DNA from: Planctomycetota bacterium
GTDB lineage: Bacteria > Planctomycetota > Planctomycetia > Pirellulales > Lacipirellulaceae
Direction: 5' to 3'
Assembly (NCBI GenBank): GCA_024278035.1
Contig: JAJRUA010000138.1
Location: forward strand, 1-20,914
Length of the DNA: 20,914 bases
Shown here: in pieces, positions 10,358 through 16,984 of the stretch
How the letters are laid out: the number at the start of each line of letters is the position of its first letter
How positions within the stretch are numbered: position 1 is the first letter of the stretch
Notes under the pieces: model-generated
Seen by the model: only the letters and a program-made list of their open reading frames with translations
Databases searched by the model: none
What the model was told of the DNA's origin: nothing
Program-made: the position numbers and the translations under genes

Positions 10358-10783
10358 TCAACCCTCCACCACCAACCCCATGCTACGAGCCGTGCCCGCA
10401 ATCATTCGGGCGGCGTGCTCCGTATCACGGGCATTGAGGTCGTTCATCTTGGTTGTTGCGATCTCCTCAAGCTGGGCTTGCGTGACCGTGCCGACCTTCG
10501 TCTTGTTGGGCACACCCGATCCCTTGGCAATGCCAGCCGCCTTCTTTAGCAAGACGGCTGCCGGGGGGCTTTTCGTAATAAAATCGAACGAACGATCGTT
10601 GTAAACACTTACCACAACCGGAATCATCATTCCGTTCGCTTCGCGCGTGGCATCGTTGAACGCCTGAACGAACTGACCAAGATTGATGCCGTGTTTACCA
10701 AGGGCGGTACCAACTGGCGGTGCAGGGGTGGCCTGTCCGCCCGGGATTTGGAACTTCTCTTGGCCTACAAGTTGCTTCGCCAT
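10358..10783 (-). CDS. rplK: Large ribosomal subunit protein uL11
   Basis: This protein (141 aa, the standard length) binds the GTPase-associated centre of 23S rRNA and, with it, forms the thiostrepton site; it is also needed for RelA activation in the stringent response. The N-terminal domain has the Pro-rich switch ([15 protein letters not shown] at ~16-30) and [13 protein letters not shown]. The C-terminal rRNA-binding domain has [17 protein letters not shown] and ends in [10 protein letters not shown]. The start is the ATG at 10783, with no strong Shine-Dalgarno. It follows nusG by 104 nt, the standard order. Confidence 0.98.
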   Translation of the reverse strand: MAKQLVGQEKFQIPGGQATPAPPVGTALGKHGINLGQFVQAFNDATREANGMMIPVVVSVYNDRSFDFITKSPPAAVLLKKAAGIAKGSGVPNKTKVGTVTQAQLEEIATTKMNDLNARDTEHAARMIAGTARSMGLVVEG

Positions 10784-10887
10784 GGCTTCTGCTTCGGTGA
10801 GGTACTCGGCGCGATAGACGCCGACATCAGGTGGATTGGTTTGACCTCAGGCGACTTTTTAAGACCGACTGAGACGTAAAGTGTGGA

Positions 10888-11763
10888 TCAAAGGGTTTCG
10901 ACTTGCCAGTACTCCAGCTCGACTGGCGTGCTGCGACCGAAGATGCTGATCATGATCGTCACCTTGCCGCTCTGCTGGTCGATGGTGTGAACCTCGCCCT
11001 CGAAGTTCTCGAAGTTGCCATCCTTGACCTTCACTTTGTCTCCCTCGGCGAACTTGATGTTCAACTTCGGAGTGTCGTCCGTTCCTTCCTCTTCCTCCTC
11101 GTGAAGGATCAACGCAATTTCATGCGGCTGCATCGGGACCGGCTTGCCCGAGGAACCAGTAAAGTCGCCAATGCCTGACGTTTCACGAATTGCAAACCAC
11201 GTATCGTCGTTCACGTGCATCTGAACGGCTATGTACCCGGGCCAGATTTTGCGTTCGACTATTCGTTTCTTGCCGTTCTTGAACTCCGTGACCTTTTCCG
11301 TGGGAACGATAATCTCACCAAACAGGTGCTCGATACCTTCGATGGCTACTTTTCGCTTGAGAGCCACGGTCGAAGTCCGCTCGCGGTTGCTCTGTACCTT
11401 CAGGATGTACCAGTTGAGCTCAATCTCTTCTTCGCCTTCCGCGTCTTCTTCAATCGGGCGAGACGGAGTAACTTCGACCGGGGTATCGTCGATCAGCGCC
11501 TCGGCTGCCGCTAACTCTGCCTCTTGCTCAGGCGTCAGGGCAGGAGAAGACTCTTCCTCGACCCCCGCCTTTAGGATGCCATCACCAATTGCCTCCCGGC
11601 CACTTGCCGAGGTCTCATTTGCCGGAGCGTCATTTGCCGACGCCTCTTCTACTGCCGGGCCAACGGCGACCTCCGCGCTCGCTACACCTTCCGCGATAGC
11701 ATCACCACTGGCATCACCAGCGACGGTAGGATTGACTTCAGATTTTTGGGATTCTTCGCTCAC
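10888..11763 (-). CDS. nusG: Transcription termination/antitermination factor NusG with long acidic N-terminal extension
   Basis: NusG binds the RNA polymerase clamp, aids processivity and links transcription to Rho or the ribosome. The core begins at ~117 (NWYILKVQSNRERT) with the NGN domain, including KIWPGYIAVQM (172-182), and ends with the KOW domain at ~238-291 (FAEGDKVKVKDG, FENFEGEV, IFGRSTPVELEYWQVE). E. coli NusG has ~181 residues; this one has 291. The extra ~115 N-terminal residues are low-complexity and rich in Ala, Glu, Ser and Gly. An acidic run (HEEEEEGTDD) also sits in the NGN-KOW linker. The start is GTG at 11761-11763, with an in-frame TAA 16 codons upstream and no ATG between. 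secE precedes it by 71 nt. Confidence 0.97.
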   Translation of the reverse strand: MSEESQKSEVNPTVAGDASGDAIAEGVASAEVAVGPAVEEASANDAPANETSASGREAIGDGILKAGVEEESSPALTPEQEAELAAAEALIDDTPVEVTPSRPIEEDAEGEEEIELNWYILKVQSNRERTSTVALKRKVAIEGIEHLFGEIIVPTEKVTEFKNGKKRIVERKIWPGYIAVQMHVNDDTWFAIRETSGIGDFTGSSGKPVPMQPHEIALILHEEEEEGTDDTPKLNIKFAEGDKVKVKDGNFENFEGEVHTIDQQSGKVTIMISIFGRSTPVELEYWQVETL

Positions 11764-11834
11764 TACGACTCTCGTACGCCTGCCACCGAATGTTTTTTCG
11801 ACTTATACCTTGCTTACTAACGACGCCTACACCA

Positions 11835-12260
11835 CTAACCTAACAGCGTTCCAAAAATCGTTTTCCAAACCAAATCGTAGAGGAACAACAACGACGCCAG
11901 AAGGAAAATCACCATAATCACCACTGCCGACGCCCTGAATAGCTCGGGACGCGCCGGCCATGAAACCTTGCTCATCTCTGCTTCAACCGAGATCAAGAAG
12001 TCCGCAAACTTTGGAAACTGGATCAATCGAAACGAAGCCCACAAACTAACTGCCAACACACCAAGCGGAACCAGGGTAGTAACCCTCGTGGTCGCCCCCT
12101 CGGCCCCTAGCCAAACCTTGAGTGACCAGACTCCAGCCACCAGCATGATCGCAATGGCGATCAACGTTACCTGCCTCGCGTGACGCCCTTGCGTTCGCTT
12201 GTACAGGTTAAACTTAAATAGCTCTTGAAGGTACGCGGCCACACTTCCACTCGTCTGCAA
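11835..12260 (-). CDS. secE: Preprotein translocase subunit SecE (three membrane segments, TTG start)
   Basis: SecE clamps and stabilises SecY in the inner-membrane translocon. The protein (141 aa) has the three-segment layout of gammaproteobacterial SecE, not the single-segment short form: predicted helices at ~31-50, ~60-80 and ~110-130. The conserved amphipathic/cytosolic motif is EMSKVSWPARPELFRA (95-110), equivalent to the KVxWPxRxE hallmark. The start is TTG at 12258-12260, supported by GAGGG at 12270-12274 with 9-nt spacing. The nearby ATG at 12273-12275 is out of frame. A later GTG (codon 7) is the alternative. It lies between tRNA-Trp and nusG, its classic neighbours. Confidence 0.95.
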   Translation of the reverse strand: MQTSGSVAAYLQELFKFNLYKRTQGRHARQVTLIAIAIMLVAGVWSLKVWLGAEGATTRVTTLVPLGVLAVSLWASFRLIQFPKFADFLISVEAEMSKVSWPARPELFRASAVVIMVIFLLASLLFLYDLVWKTIFGTLLG

Positions 12261-12298
12261 ACCCGGCTGCCCTCATGGCAAGCCGCTCTTATGCCAAA

Positions 12299-12313
12299 GT
12301 CGCCCAAGGCGAC
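12299..12313 (-). terminator. Short GC stem with TTT after tRNA-Trp (weak terminator or attenuator candidate)
   Basis: On the transcript this reads GTCGCC-TTG-GGCGAC followed by TTT: a 6-bp perfect stem with a 3-nt loop and a short U tract, lying between tRNA-Trp and secE. The U tract is too short for efficient termination. It may reduce read-through into secE or act as a processing structure for the tRNA 3' trailer. Confidence 0.3.
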
Positions 12314-12380
12314 GCTAAATACTTGTTATACCTAACTCACCCCCAACGGAGGCTCTGTAGCAGGACGCTTCTCTCCAAAG

Positions 12381-12453
12381 CAGGGGCGGTGGGACTCGAA
12401 CTCACAACCCCTGGTTTTGGAAACCAGTGCTCTGCCAATTGAGCTACGCCCCT
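12381..12453 (-). tRNA. tRNA-Trp (anticodon CCA)
   Basis: The 73-nt gene folds as a full cloverleaf. The acceptor stem is AGGGGCG/CGCCCCT, the D-arm is TAGCTCAATTGGCAGAGC, the anticodon loop is TTCCAAA with CCA, and the T-arm contains GTTCGAGTC. The discriminator is G, as is typical for tRNA-Trp. The 3' CCA is not encoded. It sits 60 nt after tuf and ~120 nt before secE, a position found in many bacteria. Confidence 0.95.
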
Positions 12454-12513
12454 AATACGAAAGGGAAAGGCGAAGCTCTATCTCTCTTCACCTCTCCGCT
12501 CTCGATAATCTCA

Positions 12514-13713
12514 CTACTCGATAATTTTGGTCACCACGCCCGACCCAACCGTCTTGCCACCTTCGCGAATAGCAAAGCGGGCACCATTGTCCATGGCGAT
12601 CGGCTTCGACAGCTCGACCGTCAAGTTGGCGTTGTCGCCCGGCATGCACATCTCAGCACCGCCAGTCAAATTCGCCGCACCCGTCACGTCGGTCGTACGG
12701 AAGTAAAACTGAGGACGATAGCCACTAAAGAACGGCGTGTGGCGGCCACCCTCTTCTTTGCTAAGGATGTAAACCTCGGCCTCGAACTTGGTGTGCGGTG
12801 TGATCGACCCCGGCTTGGCCAAACACTGACCTCGCTGGATATCTTCACGCTTAACACCACGGAGCAGGCAACCGACGTTCTCGCCAGCATGCCCCTCGTC
12901 CATCGTTTTATTGAACGCTTCGACGCCCGTACAGGTCGTCTTGGAGGATTCTTCCGTCAGACCAACGATCTCAACTTCTTCACCAACCTTGACCGTGCCA
13001 CGCTCGATACGGCCCGTGGCAACCGTGCCACGACCTTCGATCGAGAAAACGTCTTCGATCGCCATCAGAAACGGCTTATCGTTCTCGCGCACCGGCTGAG
13101 GAATGTACGAATCGATCGCATCCATCAACTCAGTAATGCACTTCTGCGCCTCCGGGTCGTCCGGATTCTCGTAGGCCCTCTTCGAATCGCCCTTAACAAG
13201 CGGCACTTCGTCGCCCGGAAAACCGTTGTCCGTCAGCAACTCACGAATCTCAAGCTCAACAAGCTCCAGCAACTCTTCGTCATCAACCAAATCGCACTTG
13301 TTGAGGTAAACAACAATCTTAGGAACGCCCACCTGGCGAGCGAGCAGGATGTGCTCACGCGTCTGAGGCATCGGGCCGTCGGGCGCCGACACGACGAGAA
13401 TCGCCCCGTCCATCTGAGCAGCACCCGTAATCATATTCTTAATAAAGTCAGCGTGACCCGGGCAGTCGATGTGGGCGTAGTGACGATTATCGGTCTCGTA
13501 TTCAACGTGAGCCGCAGCGATGGTCACCGTCTTGGTTGCATCACGCACCGTACCACCCTTGGCGATGTCGGCATAAGACTTGAACTTCGCAAGCCCCTTG
13601 GCTGCCTGCACAGCGACAATAGCGCCTGTGGTCGTGGTCTTGCCGTGGTCAATGTGACCGATCGTGCCGACGTTAACGTGCGGTTTCGTCCGCTCGAAGG
13701 TGTCTTTAGCCAT
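12514..13713 (-). CDS. tuf: Elongation factor Tu
   Basis: EF-Tu delivers aminoacyl-tRNA to the ribosomal A site in a GTP-dependent way. The 399-residue length is normal. The P-loop is GHIDHGKT (19-26), the switch II start is DCPGH (83-87, its His being the GTPase-activating residue) and the base-recognition motif is NKCD (138-141). Domain 2 has [12 protein letters not shown] and domain 3 ends in [15 protein letters not shown]. Switch I is unusual: instead of the near-universal EEKARGITI it reads [13 protein letters not shown] (53-65), keeping only the effector Thr. My recollection is that planctomycete EF-Tu looks like this. Four tRNAs lie upstream and tRNA-Trp downstream. The start is the ATG at 13713; the upstream purine-rich GAGAG is a weak ribosome site. 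Confidence 0.98.
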   Translation of the reverse strand: MAKDTFERTKPHVNVGTIGHIDHGKTTTTGAIVAVQAAKGLAKFKSYADIAKGGTVRDATKTVTIAAAHVEYETDNRHYAHIDCPGHADFIKNMITGAAQMDGAILVVSAPDGPMPQTREHILLARQVGVPKIVVYLNKCDLVDDEELLELVELEIRELLTDNGFPGDEVPLVKGDSKRAYENPDDPEAQKCITELMDAIDSYIPQPVRENDKPFLMAIEDVFSIEGRGTVATGRIERGTVKVGEEVEIVGLTEESSKTTCTGVEAFNKTMDEGHAGENVGCLLRGVKREDIQRGQCLAKPGSITPHTKFEAEVYILSKEEGGRHTPFFSGYRPQFYFRTTDVTGAANLTGGAEMCMPGDNANLTVELSKPIAMDNGARFAIREGGKTVGSGVVTKIIE

Positions 13714-13855
13714 TTTTCTCTCTAACGGATGTGCTAAGGGGAGGGGTGCCTGATGCGTAAAACGCGTTACGTATTAAAAAAGCCGCCGCCACAAACTTAC
13801 CTAAACCGAGCGACGCCAACTCGTTACTCTTACCTGTTCTTCTTTTCCTCTAAAG

Positions 13856-13927
<72 letters not shown>

Positions 13928-14050
13928 CGGGGAGAGCTGTCAGCTTCCAGCGATTAGCCGTTAGCCACCGCCCTGTCTCGTTTCATTATCCTCTTTTATG
14001 CCTACTCTTCCTGATCGCTAACCACTTCTAAACTACTGACAACTTCTCAA

Positions 14051-14121
14051 AGCGGGTGAAGGGAATCGAACCCTCGTCTTCAGCTTGGAAGGCTGTGGCT
14101 CTACCATTGAGCTACACCCGC
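14051..14121 (-). tRNA. tRNA-Gly (anticodon TCC)
   Basis: This 71-nt cloverleaf has acceptor GCGGGTG with CACCCGC, D-arm TAGCTCAATGGTAGAGC, anticodon loop CTTCCAA (TCC) and T-loop GTTCGATTC. The discriminator is T and CCA is not encoded. It occupies the glyT position of the tufB-type operon. Confidence 0.95.
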
Positions 14122-14147
14122 AAAACGAATCCAGAAGGCGGAATCCG

Positions 14148-14200
14148 GATTGCGGAATAAGTTCTCCGCCAAATCACACCCCTAAACCAATTCCGCAATC
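14148..14200. repeat. 11-bp inverted repeat between tRNA-Tyr and tRNA-Gly
   Basis: gattgcggaat at 14148-14158 is exactly inverted as attccgcaatc at 14190-14200, with a 31-nt spacer. Further variants of the word occur around it (ggcggaatcc at ~14138, attccc and actccgcatt near 14204-14220). The repeated gcggaat/attccgc words look like a short dispersed element inside the tRNA spacer. In RNA the arms could also form a stem that guides tRNA processing. Confidence 0.5.
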
Positions 14201-14249
14201 TGCATTCCCAACTCCGCATTTTTTCTCATTCTCATTTTCTCATCCTCAG

Positions 14250-14331
<82 letters not shown>

Positions 14332-14435
14332 GTTTGCTTGCCGAGCGATACCTCCACCCAACTATTTTTTCGCTTGATCCGCGTCATAAACTGTTCTCTA
14401 AAAACAGGTTGTGATGCGCGGCTACCTGTCCAAAG

Positions 14436-14508
14436 AGCTAGCGGAGGGACTCGAACCCACAACCTGCTGATTACAAATCAGCTGCTCTGCCAATTGAGCT
14501 ACGCTAGC
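14436..14508 (-). tRNA. tRNA-Thr (anticodon TGT)
   Basis: This 73-nt cloverleaf has acceptor GCTAGCG/CGCTAGC, D-arm TAGCTCAATTGGCAGAGC, anticodon loop TTTGTAA (TGT) and T-arm GTGGGTTCGAGTCCC. The discriminator is T and no CCA is encoded. It is the first gene of the tRNA-tuf transcript, with a promoter candidate close upstream. Confidence 0.95.
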
Positions 14509-14538
14509 CCAAGCCTCCGGAACTCATGGGAATCGACC

Positions 14539-14566
14539 AATATAGCGGCCCAGCCCAGGGCTGCAA
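14539..14566 (-). promoter_or_regulatory. Sigma-70-type promoter for the tRNA-tuf operon
   Basis: On the minus strand TTGCAG (14566-14561) is followed after 16 nt by TATATT (14544-14539). Transcription would start near 14532, about 24 nt before the first tRNA. Both boxes are close to consensus, and the position before a stable-RNA operon fits. A perfect 13-nt dyad, cagccc-a-gggctg (14551-14563), fills the start of the spacer and overlaps the -35 box, so a repressor or structural role is possible. Confidence 0.6.
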
Positions 14567-14848
14567 GGGCATCGTCCGAGGATTCTGCCACTCTTCTGAG
14601 AGATTCCCCCTCCGGCAGAGCCGCCGGCCCGTCGTCTTGTGCCCTGCCAGCCCTAGCTAGGGACAAGCCAGATCGGCCAGAAGATCACTAAAGCCACGGG
14701 AATTACGTCAAAAGGGTCGCTGGCTACCTATTCCCTCCATTCCCCCACGAGATCGCGTGTACCCAGAGACTGCGGGGGCGAATCCCCCCCCGCTACTTCC
14801 GATTTATATCCGTAAAACCTCTGGCCGCACCATTTACCCATCGGCCCA
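14567..14848. other. Spacer between the tRNA operon promoter and the sigma gene
   Basis: There is no supportable gene here. Visible structure includes a perfect 12-bp palindrome, ccctagctaggg (14651-14662), and a GC-rich stem at 14772-14793 described separately. The minus-strand frame that crosses the end of the sigma gene here is a shadow. Both flanking genes read leftwards, so this spacer must both end the sigma transcript and insulate the tRNA promoter. Confidence 0.5.
14772..14793 (-). terminator. GC-rich stem-loop downstream of the sigma gene
   Basis: gcggggg (14772-14778) pairs with cccccgc (14787-14793) around an 8-nt loop, ~55 nt past the sigma stop codon. No T-run follows on the minus strand, so it is not a classical intrinsic terminator. 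It may still mark the 3' end of the transcript or protect it. Confidence 0.35.
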
Positions 14849-16513
14849 TTACCAATCGATCTGAACCTGCTCCTCGGCAGCCGCTTCTCGCAGCTTGTTG
14901 AGCGCTCGGACCTCAATCTGACGGATTCGCTCCTTCGTCACTCCTAGCTCGGCCCCCACCTGCTTGAGCGTCTTGGGCTCTTCCGAGTGATCGAGGCCAA
15001 ACCGTGCAATGACAATTTTCTGTTCCCGATCATCCAGCTTGCGGAGAATTTTGCGGATACTCTTCTCGCGTTCCGCCTGGGCTGCCTCCCGAATCGCCGG
15101 ATTGTCGCGATGCTCTTCGGCAGAGGCAAAGAACTCGTCATGGCTCGTACGGAACCGGTCCTTGTGCTTGTACTCACCAGGGATCGTACGGGCGAAATTC
15201 TTCACGATCGCCCAAGTGGCGTAGGTGCTGAACTTGTTGCCGCGGGCGAAGTCGAACTTTTCGATCGCCTTCATCAGAGAGATATTGCCATCGCTCACCA
15301 ACTCAAAAAAGTTGTGTGTGGCGGTCATTCGCTTCTTGGCGATCGAAACCACAAGCCGCAAATTCGCCCGGGATAAACCATCCTTAGCCTGAACGGCCTC
15401 TCCTATAAGCTCCTCAATCTGGTCCATCAAGGCTGCCTTGGGCCGTGTTGGGTGGAGTTGCGCGCGAAGCTTCGCCGCCCGGTACTTCAGATAATTGTAT
15501 TTGCGAAACTCATGGGCCTCTTGCTCACGAGTGAGCAAGGGCACTTCGTACAGGCTCGCCAAGTAAGCGGGCAGATCGGCGGGACGGCGGCTCTTGCGCG
15601 GAGGTGTCTCTGCTGCGGGCATCGGGGCACGGCACGTGGCATCCGCCCCCTTACGGCCAAACCGGTCGTTGGGCATAAAGTCGAGCGGTGTCGCCATGAT
15701 TCGCCCATAGCGGGCTTCGCTGATAAGTCGATAGATCGTGGTCTTCGACTTGCCGTATCGCTTCATCAGCCTCTCGACCGAAGCCCCCGAAAGATGCTCC
15801 TCAAAAAGCCGCGTCTTCTGAGCGTCAGCAAGCGAATTGCGGCGGCTCGGAAAAACGGGCTCACGAGGGTGTTCTTCGTCGAATTGCTTAACGGTGGCGC
15901 GGACCGTCTCGACCGTGCGTCCCATTCGCTCAGCCAGCAAGCGTGTCGCCTCGCTCCGGTCGTATCCCTCGCCGGCCAAACGGCGAGCCTCGGCAACCAA
16001 CTCACGGCGTTCAATGCCCGTTAATTGACTAAATCGCGAACCACGCTCCACGCGGCGAGGGTTCGCCCGTACGAAACGATCGACGCTACTCCGCAAGAAA
16101 CCAACTCGCTTACGGCCATCGAACACAAGGCGACGGCTAACCAGCCCCGCCTCACGCCACCGGGCAATCGTCTTGGTCGAGACACTAAACTGCTCTGCCA
16201 AGTCGTCGACTGTCAGTACCTGTTCACCCATCGCCTCCGCCGGCAAATCAACCGAGTCCGAAAGGTCTTCGATCAAAAGCCGCAGGTCATGGATCAAATC
16301 AATGCCGGCTGCCTTGTCGCGGTCAGGTCGCACCCAGCCACGACAGCCGATCCGATGGACCAGCCGATCCACGGCCAAGTGTCCCTGCGGATCCAGCTCG
16401 GCCATGGCTTGCTCAATCGTATCGATTCGGCGCAGACGCTCCTCCGGCGACGCGGAGCGAAGCTGCTCAGCGCGGAGGCGGTCAATGGCGTCGATACGAT
16501 AGGCACGCTGCAT
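14849..16513 (-). CDS. Sigma-70 family factor with ~300-residue multi-HTH N-terminal part and no region 3
   Basis: Sigma factors bring RNA polymerase to promoters. The C-terminal half (554 aa total) has region 1.2 (LPAYLASLYEVPLLTREQEA, 314-333), region 2 (~381-445: ANLRLVVSIAKKR, LMKAIEKFDFARGNKFSTYATW) and a fine region 4 (~485-545: LDDREQKIVIARFGLD, GVTKERIRQIEVRALNKLR). Region 2.4 is altered: residues matching E. coli Trp434, Gln437 and Thr440 are Ala, Lys and Ala. Only ~39 residues replace region 3. The first 300 residues hold an excisionase/MerR-like HTH (~98-150, VDDLAEQFSVSTKTIARW), a second helical HTH-like unit (~165-210) and a resolvase-like HTH (~238-268, ASVERLMKRYGKSKTTIYRL). 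An AGGAG lies 14 nt before the ATG, a long spacing. It is probably an alternative factor and not the main RpoD. Confidence 0.9.
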   Translation of the reverse strand: MQRAYRIDAIDRLRAEQLRSASPEERLRRIDTIEQAMAELDPQGHLAVDRLVHRIGCRGWVRPDRDKAAGIDLIHDLRLLIEDLSDSVDLPAEAMGEQVLTVDDLAEQFSVSTKTIARWREAGLVSRRLVFDGRKRVGFLRSSVDRFVRANPRRVERGSRFSQLTGIERRELVAEARRLAGEGYDRSEATRLLAERMGRTVETVRATVKQFDEEHPREPVFPSRRNSLADAQKTRLFEEHLSGASVERLMKRYGKSKTTIYRLISEARYGRIMATPLDFMPNDRFGRKGADATCRAPMPAAETPPRKSRRPADLPAYLASLYEVPLLTREQEAHEFRKYNYLKYRAAKLRAQLHPTRPKAALMDQIEELIGEAVQAKDGLSRANLRLVVSIAKKRMTATHNFFELVSDGNISLMKAIEKFDFARGNKFSTYATWAIVKNFARTIPGEYKHKDRFRTSHDEFFASAEEHRDNPAIREAAQAEREKSIRKILRKLDDREQKIVIARFGLDHSEEPKTLKQVGAELGVTKERIRQIEVRALNKLREAAAEEQVQIDW

Positions 16514-16582
16514 GGGGATGAGAGTCTCTCCTTTCGGGTGTCTTTCGGAATAGCCTTTGGTTTCTACAGAAAAAAGTTCTCC

Positions 16583-16597
16583 GCTGGCAATGCCAGC
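16583..16597. promoter_or_regulatory. Perfect 15-nt dyad upstream of the sigma gene (operator candidate)
   Basis: gctggca-a-tgccagc has 7-bp arms around one central base and lies 69 nt upstream of the sigma start codon. This symmetry and size are typical of a dimeric regulator site. The sigma protein itself carries HTH modules, so autoregulation is conceivable but untested. Confidence 0.4.
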
Positions 16598-16847
16598 TTA
16601 GATCGAAGTGTCCACTGCAAGCAAAAAATAAGCGGTATTTACCCTAGTTGTACGCGGATAAGTCGCGATGGGTCGAGAAAAAATTTGCTAAAGCGGGTCG
16701 CCGCGGCACTCCATTCCCCTCAATCGCCCCATCTTCACGCATAAGAGCCACCTGCTAGCCCCCTTAGGTCGAGGGGAAGGTTGGAAAGTTGGTTCGCCTG
16801 CCCCTCATCCCATGAACTTGGGCACCTGTTTTAGACGATCTTCAAGA

Positions 16848-16867
16848 GGGTGAGGTTCACTTCACCC
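16848..16867 (+). other. Stem-loop in the leader of the secreted-protein gene
   Basis: gggtgagg-ttca-cttcaccc forms an 8-bp stem (one G-U) with a 4-nt loop, ~118 nt before the start codon. A second, smaller hairpin, cccaa-gacgg-ttggg, follows at 16889-16903. Neither is followed by a T-run. They may be 5' UTR structure. Confidence 0.35.
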
Positions 16868-16984
16868 AACGACTACTAAACTGCACGTCCCAAGACGGTT
16901 GGGTACCACCGGCTCTTTCTCGGGCCCCTGGACACCTCCTGAGGAGTTTTGGGAAAGGCTCTCAATCCGTCCGTAGGAACTGCT

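Larger units (their letters stand above)
16514..16984. other. Divergent intergenic region between the sigma gene and the secreted-protein gene
   Basis: This 471-nt region must carry the promoters of both divergent genes. Open frames crossing it are overhangs of frames antisense to the sigma gene. I see a 15-nt dyad near the sigma gene and two hairpins nearer the plus-strand gene (listed separately), and an AT-rich stretch (16612-16690) that could hold the sigma promoter. I found no -35/-10 pair good enough to call on either strand. Confidence 0.5.

Noticed and set aside
12273..12275. ATG upstream of secE as the start codon
   Set aside because: It is out of frame with SecE. The in-frame TTG at 12260 has a well-spaced GAGGG.
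12427..13725. 432-codon plus-strand open frame opposite tuf
   Set aside because: It lies entirely antisense to a certain EF-Tu gene and runs through tRNA-Trp. Its product has no recognisable domain and reflects the codon bias of tuf.
13771..13790. Minus-strand GGCGGCGGC followed by TTTTTT upstream of tuf, resembling a terminator
   Set aside because: The GC-rich part has no complementary arm upstream, so no stem can form. Termination between tRNA-Thr and tuf would also break the expected cotranscription.
16025..16744. 239-codon plus-strand frame over the sigma gene start and gap
   Set aside because: Most of it is antisense to the sigma gene, and it shows no domain or sensible start. The gap part has base composition unlike coding sequence here.
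16941..16984. TTG at 16949 as start of the secreted protein
   Set aside because: The GAGGAG is only 2 nt away, and the longer form puts 12 residues before a clean signal peptide. The ATG at 16985 has a better-spaced AGGA.
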